Source: Anaerococcus degeneri (GTDB taxonomy: Bacteria; Bacillota; Clostridia; Tissierellales; Peptoniphilaceae). From it: a DNA stretch of 64,000 bases. The stretch is from contig NZ_JAGGLO010000005.1 in NCBI RefSeq assembly GCF_017874475.1, positions 62,001-126,000 on the forward strand, written 5' to 3'. Of this stretch, positions 28,396 through 36,334 are shown in pieces. Position 1 is the stretch's first letter; every line of letters starts with the position of its first letter. Made by a program: the position numbers and the translations under genes. Below the pieces are notes generated by a model. It was not told the origin of the DNA, made no database searches, and saw only the letters and a list, made by a program, of their open reading frames with translations.

Positions 28396-29496
28396 TTACA
28401 CCCCACTTAATCCATTTATAGAATCGAACATCGGTATAGAAACCGAAAATACAACAAAGGCTACAACCAAACCCATTATTATGATCAAAACTGGCTCAGC
28501 AAGGCTGGTTAGCCTTTTAATCTTAAATATGTATTCATTTGCAAAATATTCGTTGGCTTTTTTCATAGTGACATCAAGCTTTGAGGTCTCTTCCCCAATT
28601 TCAACCATAGAAAGTAATAAAGGTGAGAAAACTCCCGCATTCTTAAAAGCCTTAGTGAGGCTCATACCCTTATTGACTTCCTTTTTAATTCCAAGTAGAC
28701 ATTCCTTTACATAAGCATTTTTAAAGGAATCTGCTAGTATATCAAAGGAATAAATAGTTTCTATATCCCCTCTTTTTAGGATATAGTAGATTGATGTTAG
28801 TTGGTATTCGACTCTTAACCTATTGATTTCCCACAATGGTCCCCTAGTAAAAATAAATTTATCAATTTTTACCCTTCTCTCATAATTTGTCCTTAATAGC
28901 AAATATACCAAGACAAATAAGGTTATAAAAAGGAAAATCACTAGGTGGTATTCAGCAAAAAAGTTCGAAATGGCGAGCATTATCCTTGTAGGAAGTGGCA
29001 AGACCATATCAGAACTTTTAAAAATTTCAATAAAACTTGGCATAACAAATTTAATGATTGCAATAATTACCAGGATGCTTACTATGAGTACCAAGATTGG
29101 ATAGGTCATTGCTTGCTTAACTGTGGATTTATTCTTGCTTTCCTCAAAAATAAAATCTGACAAGTCCTTTAAAATTTTTCCCAAAGAACCTGTATCTATC
29201 CCAGTTTTAATAAAGGCAAGAACCAAAGGTGAAAAATAATCTTTTGCTTGATAAAAAGCCTCGTAAGTTTCACACCCCTTGTCTAGGCCATCTCTAATAA
29301 TCCTTACAGCCTTAGCGACTTTCTTGTCAGGTTTCTGCTTCAAAATAATATTTAAGCTATCATATAAACTTATGCCTGAATTTAAAAGCAAGGATAGCTC
29401 GTTTAGAAACAAGGACATAGTCCTTGAATCTATCTTCTTAGGTCCTATGTCCTTATTTAAAATACTTACTATCCTGTTATAATTTTCCCTATTCAA
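28396..29496 (-). CDS. pilC: Type IV pilus / type II secretion platform protein (PilC/GspF)
   Basis: 366 residues, with two GspF domains. FLNELSLLLNSGISLYDSL (about 30-48) and the repeat VEYQLTSIYYILKRGDIE (about 225) are the paired cytoplasmic helices; membrane helices at about 133-160, 175-205 and 335-360. It anchors the assembly motor in the membrane. No motor ATPase gene adjoins it: the next gene upstream is frr, whose stop codon abuts the start. Confidence 0.88.
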   Translation of the reverse strand: MNRENYNRIVSILNKDIGPKKIDSRTMSLFLNELSLLLNSGISLYDSLNIILKQKPDKKVAKAVRIIRDGLDKGCETYEAFYQAKDYFSPLVLAFIKTGIDTGSLGKILKDLSDFIFEESKNKSTVKQAMTYPILVLIVSILVIIAIIKFVMPSFIEIFKSSDMVLPLPTRIMLAISNFFAEYHLVIFLFITLFVLVYLLLRTNYERRVKIDKFIFTRGPLWEINRLRVEYQLTSIYYILKRGDIETIYSFDILADSFKNAYVKECLLGIKKEVNKGMSLTKAFKNAGVFSPLLLSMVEIGEETSKLDVTMKKANEYFANEYIFKIKRLTSLAEPVLIIIMGLVVAFVVFSVSIPMFDSINGLSGV

Positions 29497-30057
29497 TTAT
29501 ACATTCATTAATTCTTTGTTCTTTTTCTCTGCGATTTCTTCAATAGATTTAATGAATTTATCTGTGATTTTTTGGATCTCATCTTCAAGTGTATATCTAT
29601 CATCTTCTGTAACATCACCTGATTTTTCAGATTTTTTAACTTCATCCATAGAATCACGTCTTACATTTCTTACTATTATTTTTGCATCTTCTGCATAGGT
29701 ATTTACTTCTTTGGTGTATTCTTTTCTTCTTTCTTCTGTTAGGGCAGGGAAAGGAAGTCTTATGATTTCACCGTCATTACCTGGAGTGATGCCGATATTT
29801 GACTTAAGTATTGCTTTTTCAATTGGCCCAATATTGTTCTTATCCCATGGCTTGATTACAAGTAGTCTTGCTTCAGGAATTGAGATTGTGGCAGCTTGGT
29901 TGATTGGTGTTTCTGTTCCATAATATGAGAAAGTTATACCATCAAGGATTGCTTCTGTTGCTCTGCCAGCCTTGATTGTAGATATTCTTCTTTCAAAAGA
30001 TTCTACGGCTTTTTTCATTCCATCATTTGCGTCTTTTTTTATTTGTTCGTATAGCAT
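29497..30057 (-). CDS. frr: Ribosome recycling factor
   Basis: 186 residues, standard length, splits post-termination ribosomes together with EF-G. RAGRATEAILDGITFSYYGT (about 32-51) and EARLLVIKPWDK (about 73) are RRF segments, and the C-terminal half is helical. Two bp after pyrH, the conserved pyrH-frr pair. Confidence 0.96.
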   Translation of the reverse strand: MLYEQIKKDANDGMKKAVESFERRISTIKAGRATEAILDGITFSYYGTETPINQAATISIPEARLLVIKPWDKNNIGPIEKAILKSNIGITPGNDGEIIRLPFPALTEERRKEYTKEVNTYAEDAKIIVRNVRRDSMDEVKKSEKSGDVTEDDRYTLEDEIQKITDKFIKSIEEIAEKKNKELMNV

Positions 30058-30058
30058 T

Positions 30059-30772
30059 TTAAAAACTCTCCTTTACTCTTGTTCCAAGATTTTCATTTTC
30101 AAATACTCTTACCATATTTGCTGGATCATCAATTCCAAAAACAATTAATGGCATGTCGTTGTCCATACAAAGTGAGGTTGCTGTTGTATCCATAATCTTT
30201 AATTCCTTTTGAAGGATTTCCATGTAGGTTAATCTATCAAATTTTTTGGCATCTGGGTAAACATTTGGGTCCTTATCATAGATACCATCTGTGCCAGTCT
30301 TACCTAGCAAAATCACATCAGCACCAATTTCTAAAGCCCTAAGGCTTGCTGTAGTATCAGTTGAAAAATATGGAAGACCTGTTCCTGCTGAAAAGATGAC
30401 AACTCTGCCCTTTTCAAGGTGCCTTACAGCCCTGCGTCTGATATATGGCTCTGCTACTTCTTTCATAGAAATAGCTGTCATCAGCCTTGTATCAAGACCA
30501 ATTTCTTCAAGTGTTCCTTGGACCCTAAGTCCATTCATAACAGTTCCTAGCATACCGATATTATCAGAGCTTGCCCTATCTATTGTAGTGCCTGACCTTC
30601 CTCTCCAGAAATTTCCTCCACCAACAACTATGGCAACTTCAATCCCTTTTTCTGTAAGGATTTTGATATTTTCGCATATTTTACTAATCATCTCATCGTC
30701 AAATCCAAATCCAGTCTTACCGGAAAGGGCTTCGCCGCTTAGTTTTAATATAATTCTTTTTGTATCCTGCAA
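30059..30772 (-). CDS. pyrH: Uridylate kinase
   Basis: UMP kinase of the amino-acid kinase fold, 237 residues. [12 protein letters not shown] (residues 4-15), [10 protein letters not shown] (about 47) and [15 protein letters not shown] (about 155) are diagnostic. The start is TTG, with a GGAGG box 6-8 bp upstream. First gene of a pyrH-frr-pilus transcription unit, with a promoter at 30796-30825. Confidence 0.96.
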   Translation of the reverse strand: MQDTKRIILKLSGEALSGKTGFGFDDEMISKICENIKILTEKGIEVAIVVGGGNFWRGRSGTTIDRASSDNIGMLGTVMNGLRVQGTLEEIGLDTRLMTAISMKEVAEPYIRRRAVRHLEKGRVVIFSAGTGLPYFSTDTTASLRALEIGADVILLGKTGTDGIYDKDPNVYPDAKKFDRLTYMEILQKELKIMDTTATSLCMDNDMPLIVFGIDDPANMVRVFENENLGTRVKESF

Positions 30773-30795
30773 AATATTCCTCCTACTTATTATTA

Positions 30796-30825
30796 ATTAT
30801 AACCTATAAATGATAACATTTGCAA
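30796..30825 (-). promoter_or_regulatory. Promoter of pyrH operon
   Basis: TTGCAA (30820-30825), 18-bp spacer, TATAAT (30796-30801) on the minus strand. Confidence 0.6.
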
Positions 30826-30859
30826 GTCTTTATATTTTTATCTTTTTTGAGTTCAAAAG

Positions 30860-32248
30860 TTAAAATGACCCATTCATCCAATTGCCCCTTAAATAAATAA
30901 CATGGGCAATAATGCTAATCATTACATTAGAAATAGACATAGCAAGCCAAATTCCTGTAGCGGCCAGGTCTGTGAAATATTTAAAGAAAAATAATAGAGG
31001 AATTCTTATTACCCAAAGCCTTAATACATCAATAAACATTGAGTATTTGGCATTGCCAGATCCTTGGAAAAGTCCCTGGTAGATGAAAAACATATTTAAC
31101 ATTACAAGGGTAATTAAGGTATAGGCCATGTAGGTATCAGCTTCCTTCATTAGTGTTGAATCCAGTGGTGCATCTATAAAGAATTGGAGGATTTGGAACC
31201 TGTAGATATAGCTTATAATAGCAATTATAATCGACATAATTACTACTATTATAGAAGCCTTTTTGAAAGTTTCCTTGACTCTTTTTATATTGCCAGAGCC
31301 TATATTTTGGCCAATTATGCTTGTAATTGCAGAGCCTATCCCACCTGGCGGTATATTTAGAAGGCCTGAAATCCTATTAACCATACCATAAGCCGCAACT
31401 GTGTCTGTTCCGTAGGATTGGATAAAGGAATTTAGGATTATAAACCCTGCTGCTGTTCCCATTTGTCCTATAACTGCTGGTGTAGCTATAGTATAAATTT
31501 TCTTAACAACTTGCTTTTCCCATTTGATATAAAATAGGGATTCATAATTTAATTTTATTAGATCCTTGTTTGTCCTTAGGTGTATAAAACCAAATAGACA
31601 CATCAAAGCCTGGGTCAAAACTGTTGCTATGGCTGCACCCTTTACCCCAAGTCCAAGACCTGTAAATCCAAAAATAGGAATAGTATCAAAGATAAAAAAT
31701 GGATTTAAAACCATATTCAAAATTACACAAGTTGTACTGATTATGGTTGGAATTGTGTTTTTGCCCTGGGCCTGGAAAATTGCTGCGTAAATAAAATATA
31801 AAAATATAAAGGGTATCCCAAAATAAGAATATTTCAAATATTCCACAGAAAATATATGTAGGTCCCCAGTCGCTCCCATCATGGTTACAATAGCTTCGGC
31901 TGTAAAATATCCCACCACCATAAAAATTACAGAAAAATAAAGTGAAATATTTATTATTGTGTCATTATATTTTTGGGCTAGTTTTACATTATCCATGCCA
32001 ATTAGCTGGGAAATTAAGGAAATCGCAGCTATTGATAAGCCTATGCCTATGGAATTAAACAAAAAAATAACAGGCCAAGTAAAGGAAGTTGCTGCAAATT
32101 CTGCAGTTCCTAGCTTACCAAGCCAGAAGGCATCAGCTAATGAATATAATTGCTGGATAAAGTTATTTAATATAATTGGAATGGAAATTACAGCAATTGC
32201 CATGTAAATATTTCCATTTAAAATCAAATCTCTTCGGTCTTTTTTCAT
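30860..32248 (-). CDS. MATE-family efflux transporter
   Basis: Twelve-helix sodium- or proton-driven exporter of the MATE (NorM/DinF) group. 462 residues from the ATG at 32248, which has an AAGGAGC box; an upstream in-frame TTG is not preferred. Two internally related halves each begin with a segment like FIQQLYSLADAFWLGKLGT (about 33) and PAVIGQMGTAAGFIILNSFI (about 255). Substrate unknown. A terminator shared with thiD lies on the upstream side. Confidence 0.88.
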   Translation of the reverse strand: MKKDRRDLILNGNIYMAIAVISIPIILNNFIQQLYSLADAFWLGKLGTAEFAATSFTWPVIFLFNSIGIGLSIAAISLISQLIGMDNVKLAQKYNDTIINISLYFSVIFMVVGYFTAEAIVTMMGATGDLHIFSVEYLKYSYFGIPFIFLYFIYAAIFQAQGKNTIPTIISTTCVILNMVLNPFFIFDTIPIFGFTGLGLGVKGAAIATVLTQALMCLFGFIHLRTNKDLIKLNYESLFYIKWEKQVVKKIYTIATPAVIGQMGTAAGFIILNSFIQSYGTDTVAAYGMVNRISGLLNIPPGGIGSAITSIIGQNIGSGNIKRVKETFKKASIIVVIMSIIIAIISYIYRFQILQFFIDAPLDSTLMKEADTYMAYTLITLVMLNMFFIYQGLFQGSGNAKYSMFIDVLRLWVIRIPLLFFFKYFTDLAATGIWLAMSISNVMISIIAHVIYLRGNWMNGSF

Positions 32249-32275
32249 GTCTGCTCCTTGCAAAATCTTATGAAT

Positions 32276-32299
32276 ATTCTACCATAGTTGGGATGAAAA
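32276..32299 (-). promoter_or_regulatory. Extended -10 promoter of MATE gene
   Basis: TGG-TAGAAT (-10 box 32276-32281). Upstream at 32288-32299 is the same 12-base element found before murB. Confidence 0.35.
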
Positions 32300-32345
32300 A
32301 TATAGATAGTTATGATTACTAATTGATTTCTCTTTGAAATTTTTC

Positions 32346-32396
32346 TCAAAATAAAAACTAGCAAGGTAATTTTTTATTATCTTGCTAGTTTATTTT
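32346..32396 (-). terminator. Terminator after thiD
   Basis: Perfect 11-bp stem AAACTAGCAAG (32355-32365) / CTTGCTAGTTT (32381-32391) with T-rich tracts on both sides; follows the thiD stop. Confidence 0.85.
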
Positions 32397-33179
32397 TTAA
32401 ATTATTTTATAATTGTGCATTAATGGACCAGAGCCTTTGCCCAAGTCTAAACCAGCTCTTAGAGCTCCTGTTAGGTAGTCTTTTGCCATTTCTATTGCTT
32501 GGTCAATGTCATAACCCTTAGCAAGATTTGCTCCTATGGCACTAGAAAGAGTGCATCCTGTCCCGTGGGTGTTTGGATTGTCGATTCTTTCAGACCTAAA
32601 CCACTTAAATTCTCCGTCCCTATACAAAAGGTCATTGGCATCGTTAACCCTATGCCCGCCCTTAAGGAGGACAGCACAGTCGTATTTTTTGCCAATTTTT
32701 TCTGCTGCCTTAATCATTTGATTCTCATTTGTAATTTCCATACCCGCTAGGATTTCCCCTTCAGGAATATTTGGTGTAATTACATCTGCAAGTGGAATTA
32801 ATCTATTAATTAGACTATCCATGGCTTCTTCTTTTAAGAGTTTTGCCCCAGATGTGGCAACCATAACTGGGTCAAGAACTATATTTTTTGCCTTGTATTT
32901 TTCAAGAGAAGCCGCGATTGCTTCTACGATTTCTGGCGAAGATACCATTCCAATTTTAATTGCATCTGGGTAAATATCTGTAAATACTGCATCCATTTGC
33001 TCTGTGATGAATTCTGGGCTTACATCAAGGATGCCAGTCACTCCCTGGGTATTTTGGGCAGTAAGAGCTGTGATAACACTCATAGCGTAGACTCCATTTA
33101 CGGTCATAGTCTTAAGGTCGGCTTGGATACCTGCACCGCCTGATGAATCAGATCCTGCAATTGTCAAACAAGTTTTCAT
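32397..33179 (-). CDS. thiD: Hydroxymethylpyrimidine (phosphate) kinase
   Basis: Phosphorylates HMP to HMP-PP for thiamine synthesis. 260 residues, ribokinase fold. TIAGSDSSGGAGIQADLKT (N-terminus) and NTHGTGCTLSSAIGANLA (about 212, anion hole and catalytic Asp region) are ThiD signatures. Cotranscribed with thiW and under the TPP riboswitch. No other thiamine genes are adjacent, suggesting salvage of pyrimidine rather than full synthesis (inference). Confidence 0.94.
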   Translation of the reverse strand: MKTCLTIAGSDSSGGAGIQADLKTMTVNGVYAMSVITALTAQNTQGVTGILDVSPEFITEQMDAVFTDIYPDAIKIGMVSSPEIVEAIAASLEKYKAKNIVLDPVMVATSGAKLLKEEAMDSLINRLIPLADVITPNIPEGEILAGMEITNENQMIKAAEKIGKKYDCAVLLKGGHRVNDANDLLYRDGEFKWFRSERIDNPNTHGTGCTLSSAIGANLAKGYDIDQAIEMAKDYLTGALRAGLDLGKGSGPLMHNYKII

Positions 33180-33192
33180 ACTATTCTCCTTT

Positions 33193-33699
33193 TTAATTAT
33201 AGATTTCTTTTACAAATTTACTGTCCTTAAGCCTTGCTAAAATTATACAAGCAATGATTGTTCCACCTGCTGTTGATGCAAAAAATGGAAGGATGTAGGT
33301 ATAAAATGCTATATCTGCAGCAGATTTCCCCATAAGTAGGACTGCAACAGGGTAGGCAGCAAGACCACCTAAGATAGATGTGCCAAAGATTTCCCCACAG
33401 GCAGTCAAGGTTAGGTTTTTGGTTTTTTTGTAGACTATTCCACAAAGAAGGGCACCAAACATAGAACCGGGAAAGGCCATTAGACTTCCAAGGCCTGCCA
33501 TATTTCTAATTACTGAGGCAACAAAGGCTATCACTATTCCATAAAAAGGACCTAGGGTAACTGCTGCAAACATATTTACTATATGTTGGGCTGGTGCACA
33601 TCTGGAAAAAAAGACAGGAAATGAAAATGTAGATCCTACTACTGCGAGCCCTACTAAAAAAGACGCTAGAACTAATTTCTTAAGTTTTGTATTATTCAT
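33193..33699 (-). CDS. thiW: ThiW, thiazole-type ECF transporter S component
   Basis: 168-residue membrane protein with about five helices, the substrate-binding (S) subunit of an energy-coupling-factor importer for thiamine precursors. The FSFPVFFSRCAPAQHIVNM segment near residue 24-42 is characteristic of ThiW. It needs shared EcfA/EcfT subunits encoded elsewhere. Directly downstream of the TPP riboswitch. Confidence 0.88.
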   Translation of the reverse strand: MNNTKLKKLVLASFLVGLAVVGSTFSFPVFFSRCAPAQHIVNMFAAVTLGPFYGIVIAFVASVIRNMAGLGSLMAFPGSMFGALLCGIVYKKTKNLTLTACGEIFGTSILGGLAAYPVAVLLMGKSAADIAFYTYILPFFASTAGGTIIACIILARLKDSKFVKEIYN

Positions 33700-33743
33700 A
33701 AATACTCCTTTAAAATATACTCACAGAAAAGCAAATAAAAAAA

Positions 33744-33850
33744 GCTAACCGCAAGGTTAGCACATTAAAAAAAGACTCCTTACGCCGGCATTATCCGTAT
33801 CAAGTAAAGGGTCGAAGTCAAAACTTCCTCTCAGCTATAAGCTCCCCTGT
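33744..33850 (-). promoter_or_regulatory. TPP riboswitch with terminator platform
   Basis: On the minus strand the leader begins with GGGGAGC, then GCTGAGAGGA, GACCCTT, and TGATACGGATAATGCCGGCG: the conserved THI-box core (33774-33850). The expression platform is a perfect 7-bp hairpin GCTAACC-TTGC-GGTTAGC (33744-33761) ending in a T run. High thiamine pyrophosphate should terminate transcription before thiW. Confidence 0.96.
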
Positions 33851-33857
33851 TAAGTCT

Positions 33858-33886
33858 ATTTTATGTTAAATAAAAGATAGTGTCAA
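33858..33886 (-). promoter_or_regulatory. Promoter of thiW-thiD operon
   Basis: TTGACA (33881-33886), 17-bp spacer, TAAAAT (33858-33863) on the minus strand, about 7 bp before the riboswitch. The next 190 bases (33887-34078) are AT-rich and show nothing I can name except the tRNA terminator. Confidence 0.75.
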
Positions 33887-34037
33887 ATAATTATTAAATT
33901 GTAAATGAATTTAAGATCCATAAAGATGTGAAAACATTTATGAACGTAAAGAATTTTCAAGGCTAAATTAAGATAGTTTTTTAAAATTTATTAAAAATAA
34001 TCCTATCGGTAAGTGATTGGTAAATTTATTTTTTCGA

Positions 34038-34072
34038 CAAAAAAGAAGCACTGGAATCCAATGCTTCTTTTA
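34038..34072 (-). terminator. Terminator of the tRNA-His/tRNA-Leu unit
   Basis: Stem AAAGAAGCA...TGCTTCTTT with further inner pairs (TTGGATTCCAG), followed by a T run on the minus strand. Confidence 0.8.
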
Positions 34073-34078
34073 AATATT

Positions 34079-34164
34079 TGGTGCGGGATAAAGGAGTCGA
34101 ACCTTCACGAGAAATTCTCACTAGATCCTAAGTCTAGCGCGTCTGCCAATTCCGCCAATCCCGC
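34079..34164 (-). tRNA. tRNA-Leu (anticodon UAG)
   Basis: Acceptor GCGGGAT pairs with ATCCCGC; encoded CCA at 34081-34079; anticodon loop CTTAGGA gives UAG. The long variable arm (GTGAGAATTTCTCGT) is that of a class II tRNA, and GGTTCGACTCC is the T arm. Starts one base after tRNA-His ends. Confidence 0.95.
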
Positions 34165-34165
34165 A

Positions 34166-34243
34166 TGGGGTGAGTAGTGAGATTCGAACTCACGCTCTCC
34201 TGGGCCACAACCAGGTGTCGTAACCAACTGGACTATACCCACC
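34166..34243 (-). tRNA. tRNA-His (anticodon GUG)
   Basis: Anticodon stem CCTGG/CCAGG with loop TTGTGGC gives GUG. The extra 5' G (G-1, 34243) faces C73, the histidine identity element. Acceptor GTGGGTA/TACTCAC and the encoded CCA are intact. First gene after the promoter at 34279-34307. Confidence 0.95.
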
Positions 34244-34278
34244 ACGTTTGTATCTTCACTATTCATACTGACTATATA

Positions 34279-34307
34279 AGTATACAACTTTTATTTACTT
34301 TTGTCAA
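34279..34307 (-). promoter_or_regulatory. Consensus promoter of tRNA-His/tRNA-Leu
   Basis: TTGACA (34302-34307), 17-bp spacer, TATACT (34279-34284) on the minus strand. Confidence 0.85.
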
Positions 34308-34461
34308 ATATTTTTAATTATTTTTTTAGGATTTCCTAAGTTATTAGCCCAGGTCATTCCTACTGACAAATAATATAATACCACGGATTTAAAAATAATG
34401 CAAATTTTTTAAAATTTTTCTTTTTCTATTCTTTGTAGTAAAATATCTACAGAGGTGAATT

Positions 34462-34563
34462 ATGAAAAGTACAAGGAAATTAATTTTAAAAATATTTGCA
34501 ATCGTCATTTCTATAGCCATGGTTGCTCCATTAGTATATAATGCAATTCTTTCTATGAAATGA
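34462..34563 (+). CDS. 33-residue single-pass membrane protein
   Basis: ATG at 34462 with AGAGGTG box; the stop TGA overlaps the recX start as ATGA. The peptide starts MKSTRKLILKIF and has one hydrophobic helix (about 8-30, AIVISIAMVAPLVYNAI) after a basic N-terminus. It resembles the tiny DUF4044/Prli42-like membrane peptides of Firmicutes in layout, but that is only a visual impression. The overlap implies coupled translation with recX. Confidence 0.7.
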   Translation: MKSTRKLILKIFAIVISIAMVAPLVYNAILSMK

Positions 34564-35165
34564 TTATTGAAAATATAGAATATTCAGACAAATACAATTT
34601 AATTAGGCTTACAATATCAAATGAGAAGTTTTATGTAGATTATGATATGTACCACGAAAATGCCTTTGAAGTTGATAAGGAAATTGACTTTCCTACCTAC
34701 AAGCTGATTTTAGCCAATGATGAGTTTAACAAGGCCAAAAATTTCGCCCTTAATAAGATTTCTTATTCGCAAAAATCAACCTATGAAATTAGGCAAAAAC
34801 TTAAAGAACAAAAGTTTTCGGAAGATGTAATAGAAAAAATTATTGAATATCTTGATTCCTATGGATTTTTGGATGATGAGTCCTATGTCAAGTCCTACAT
34901 AAGGGATAAGGATGAGATTTCAAACTGGTCTAGGGGTAAGATTCGCTTTATGCTAAAAAGAAAGCACATCGATGATAATATAATAGAAGATTATATCTAT
35001 ATGATTTCTGACGAAAGAGAAGCTGAAAAGGCGAGATTCTTTGCTGATAAAAAAATCAAAAACGACTTTTCTTATGAAAATAGGGCCAAGATTTTTAGAC
35101 ACCTTGCCAGCAAGGGTTTTGACGTAGACATCATTAACCAGGTCTTAAACGAGAGATTTTCCTGA
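34560..35165 (+). CDS. recX: Regulatory protein RecX
   Basis: 201-residue, all-helical modulator that limits RecA filament growth. LNKISYSQKSTYEIRQKLKEQ (about 61) and YLDSYGFLDDESYVKSYI (about 96) are RecX repeats, with a third degenerate repeat at the C-terminus. RecA itself is not in the window. Starts inside the small membrane protein's stop and ends overlapping the GIY-YIG gene by one base. Confidence 0.88.
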   Translation: MIIENIEYSDKYNLIRLTISNEKFYVDYDMYHENAFEVDKEIDFPTYKLILANDEFNKAKNFALNKISYSQKSTYEIRQKLKEQKFSEDVIEKIIEYLDSYGFLDDESYVKSYIRDKDEISNWSRGKIRFMLKRKHIDDNIIEDYIYMISDEREAEKARFFADKKIKNDFSYENRAKIFRHLASKGFDVDIINQVLNERFS

Positions 35166-35419
35166 TGCACTTTGTTTATATTTTAAGGTGCGGGGATGGT
35201 TCCCTCTATACTGGCTATACCAATGATGTTAAAGAAAGGGTTAAAACCCACAATTCAGGCAAAGGTGCTAAGTACACTAGGTCAAGGCTACCTGTAAGCC
35301 TAGTTTATTACAAGAGAGTCGATAGCAAATCTATTGGCCTTAGGCTTGAGGCAAGGATAAAAAAACTAACAAAAAAAGAAAAAGAGGCTTTAGTAAAAGC
35401 ATTTAACCTAGAAAAGTAA
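35165..35419 (+). CDS. GIY-YIG domain protein (YhbQ/YazA type)
   Basis: 84 residues, one GIY-YIG nuclease domain. FVYILRCGDGSLYTGYTND carries the two tyrosine motifs (Y-I-L and Y-T-G), then R26 and a C-terminal glutamate (RLEARIKKL) complete the putative site. Role of this family is unclear; nuclease activity is known for relatives. Its 3' end overlaps the convergent RNase E/G-like gene by 12 bp. Confidence 0.88.
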   Translation: MHFVYILRCGDGSLYTGYTNDVKERVKTHNSGKGAKYTRSRLPVSLVYYKRVDSKSIGLRLEARIKKLTKKEKEALVKAFNLEK

Positions 35420-36334
35420 AGATCTTTTCGCAAGGTTGTCCTTCAAACTATCGCCTCTTCTTTTTATTGATATTTCAAAAAGTCCCATTTGGGAAAAACC
35501 AAATACTTCTGCCTCTAGACCGTAAGCTTCTGCTGCTTTTCTAAAACTTTCTTTTATCATCTCTTCCCCATCTGACCTTAAAAAATCAATAACAACCATG
35601 CCTCCAATATTTCTTAATTTGAGATTATAAGCAATAAAGTCAACTAAATCTAAATTTACATTCAATAGAAAATCTTTCTTCCCCTGTTTCGATTTTCTAC
35701 TACCGGAATTTACGTCAATTACTGTCAAAGTCTTAAGTTCATCAATAATAATCGACATATCCTTATAGGAAATTTCCGATTCTCTTATTTGGTCAGCTAG
35801 TTTTACAAAGTCTCTAGAATTTCTAATATCAAAATCTTTCAACTCGTAATCCTTGAATTCTTCTAGGTATTTTTCCTTTATCGAATTTTCCCTCAAAAGT
35901 TTTGGACTCGGTAGGAATTTCTCTTCATTAATAAGCCTTTCTTTTTCTGCTAAGATTTCTTTGTACAAAATATCATCTTTTACCTTGCCTTTTTTAAGTC
36001 TTGGTCTTTTCCTAATAGGATATCTTGTTAGAGTGTAGGCCTCATTTTCTATAGAAAAATTTTCGCTTCCTAGGCCTAGCTTGCCATTGGCTGGCTCTCT
36101 TACATATTCAACTATGGCGTTATCCCCTACTTTATAATTTAGGGTTGATTTTAAGAATAAAGTTTCCTCTTTGGATATTTCTACAAAATATGCTCCCAGA
36201 CTATCAATTTTATTGAGGACTTTCCCCCTGTAGATATTATGAAGAAGAGAGTCATAGAATATGACTTCCATGACTCTCCCGTCTTTTTGTCTCATAAGGA
36301 TTTTTTCTTTTTTATCATCAAAAATAACTTTCAC
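35408..36334 (-). CDS. Short RNase E/G family ribonuclease
   Basis: 308 residues. S1-like RNA-binding part (about 28-95, NIYRGKVLNKIDSLGAYFVEI), then the RNase-H-like/DNase-like catalytic part: LTVIDVNSGS (about 207) and GGMVVIDFLRSD (about 246) contain the two metal-binding aspartates. The protein ends soon after, without the CPxCxG zinc-link seen in most RNase E/G, which are normally 400-500 residues. Processing of rRNA or mRNA 5' ends is the family role. It overlaps the MinD-like gene by 4 bp. Confidence 0.8.
   Translation of the reverse strand: MKVIFDDKKEKILMRQKDGRVMEVIFYDSLLHNIYRGKVLNKIDSLGAYFVEISKEETLFLKSTLNYKVGDNAIVEYVREPANGKLGLGSENFSIENEAYTLTRYPIRKRPRLKKGKVKDDILYKEILAEKERLINEEKFLPSPKLLRENSIKEKYLEEFKDYELKDFDIRNSRDFVKLADQIRESEISYKDMSIIIDELKTLTVIDVNSGSRKSKQGKKDFLLNVNLDLVDFIAYNLKLRNIGGMVVIDFLRSDGEEMIKESFRKAAEAYGLEAEVFGFSQMGLFEISIKRRGDSLKDNLAKRSLLF

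Noticed and set aside
33227-33445. 72-residue frame inside thiW
   Set aside because: Same strand, shifted frame in a clear membrane protein gene; aromatic and cysteine-rich composition typical of an off-frame translation.
33851-34078. Possible extra gene between the riboswitch and tRNAs
   Set aside because: No open frame with a start and ribosome-binding site; only a promoter and the tRNA terminator are visible.
34105-34287. 60-residue open frame on the minus strand
   Set aside because: It covers tRNA-Leu and tRNA-His; the frame is a by-product of the tRNA sequences and their promoter.
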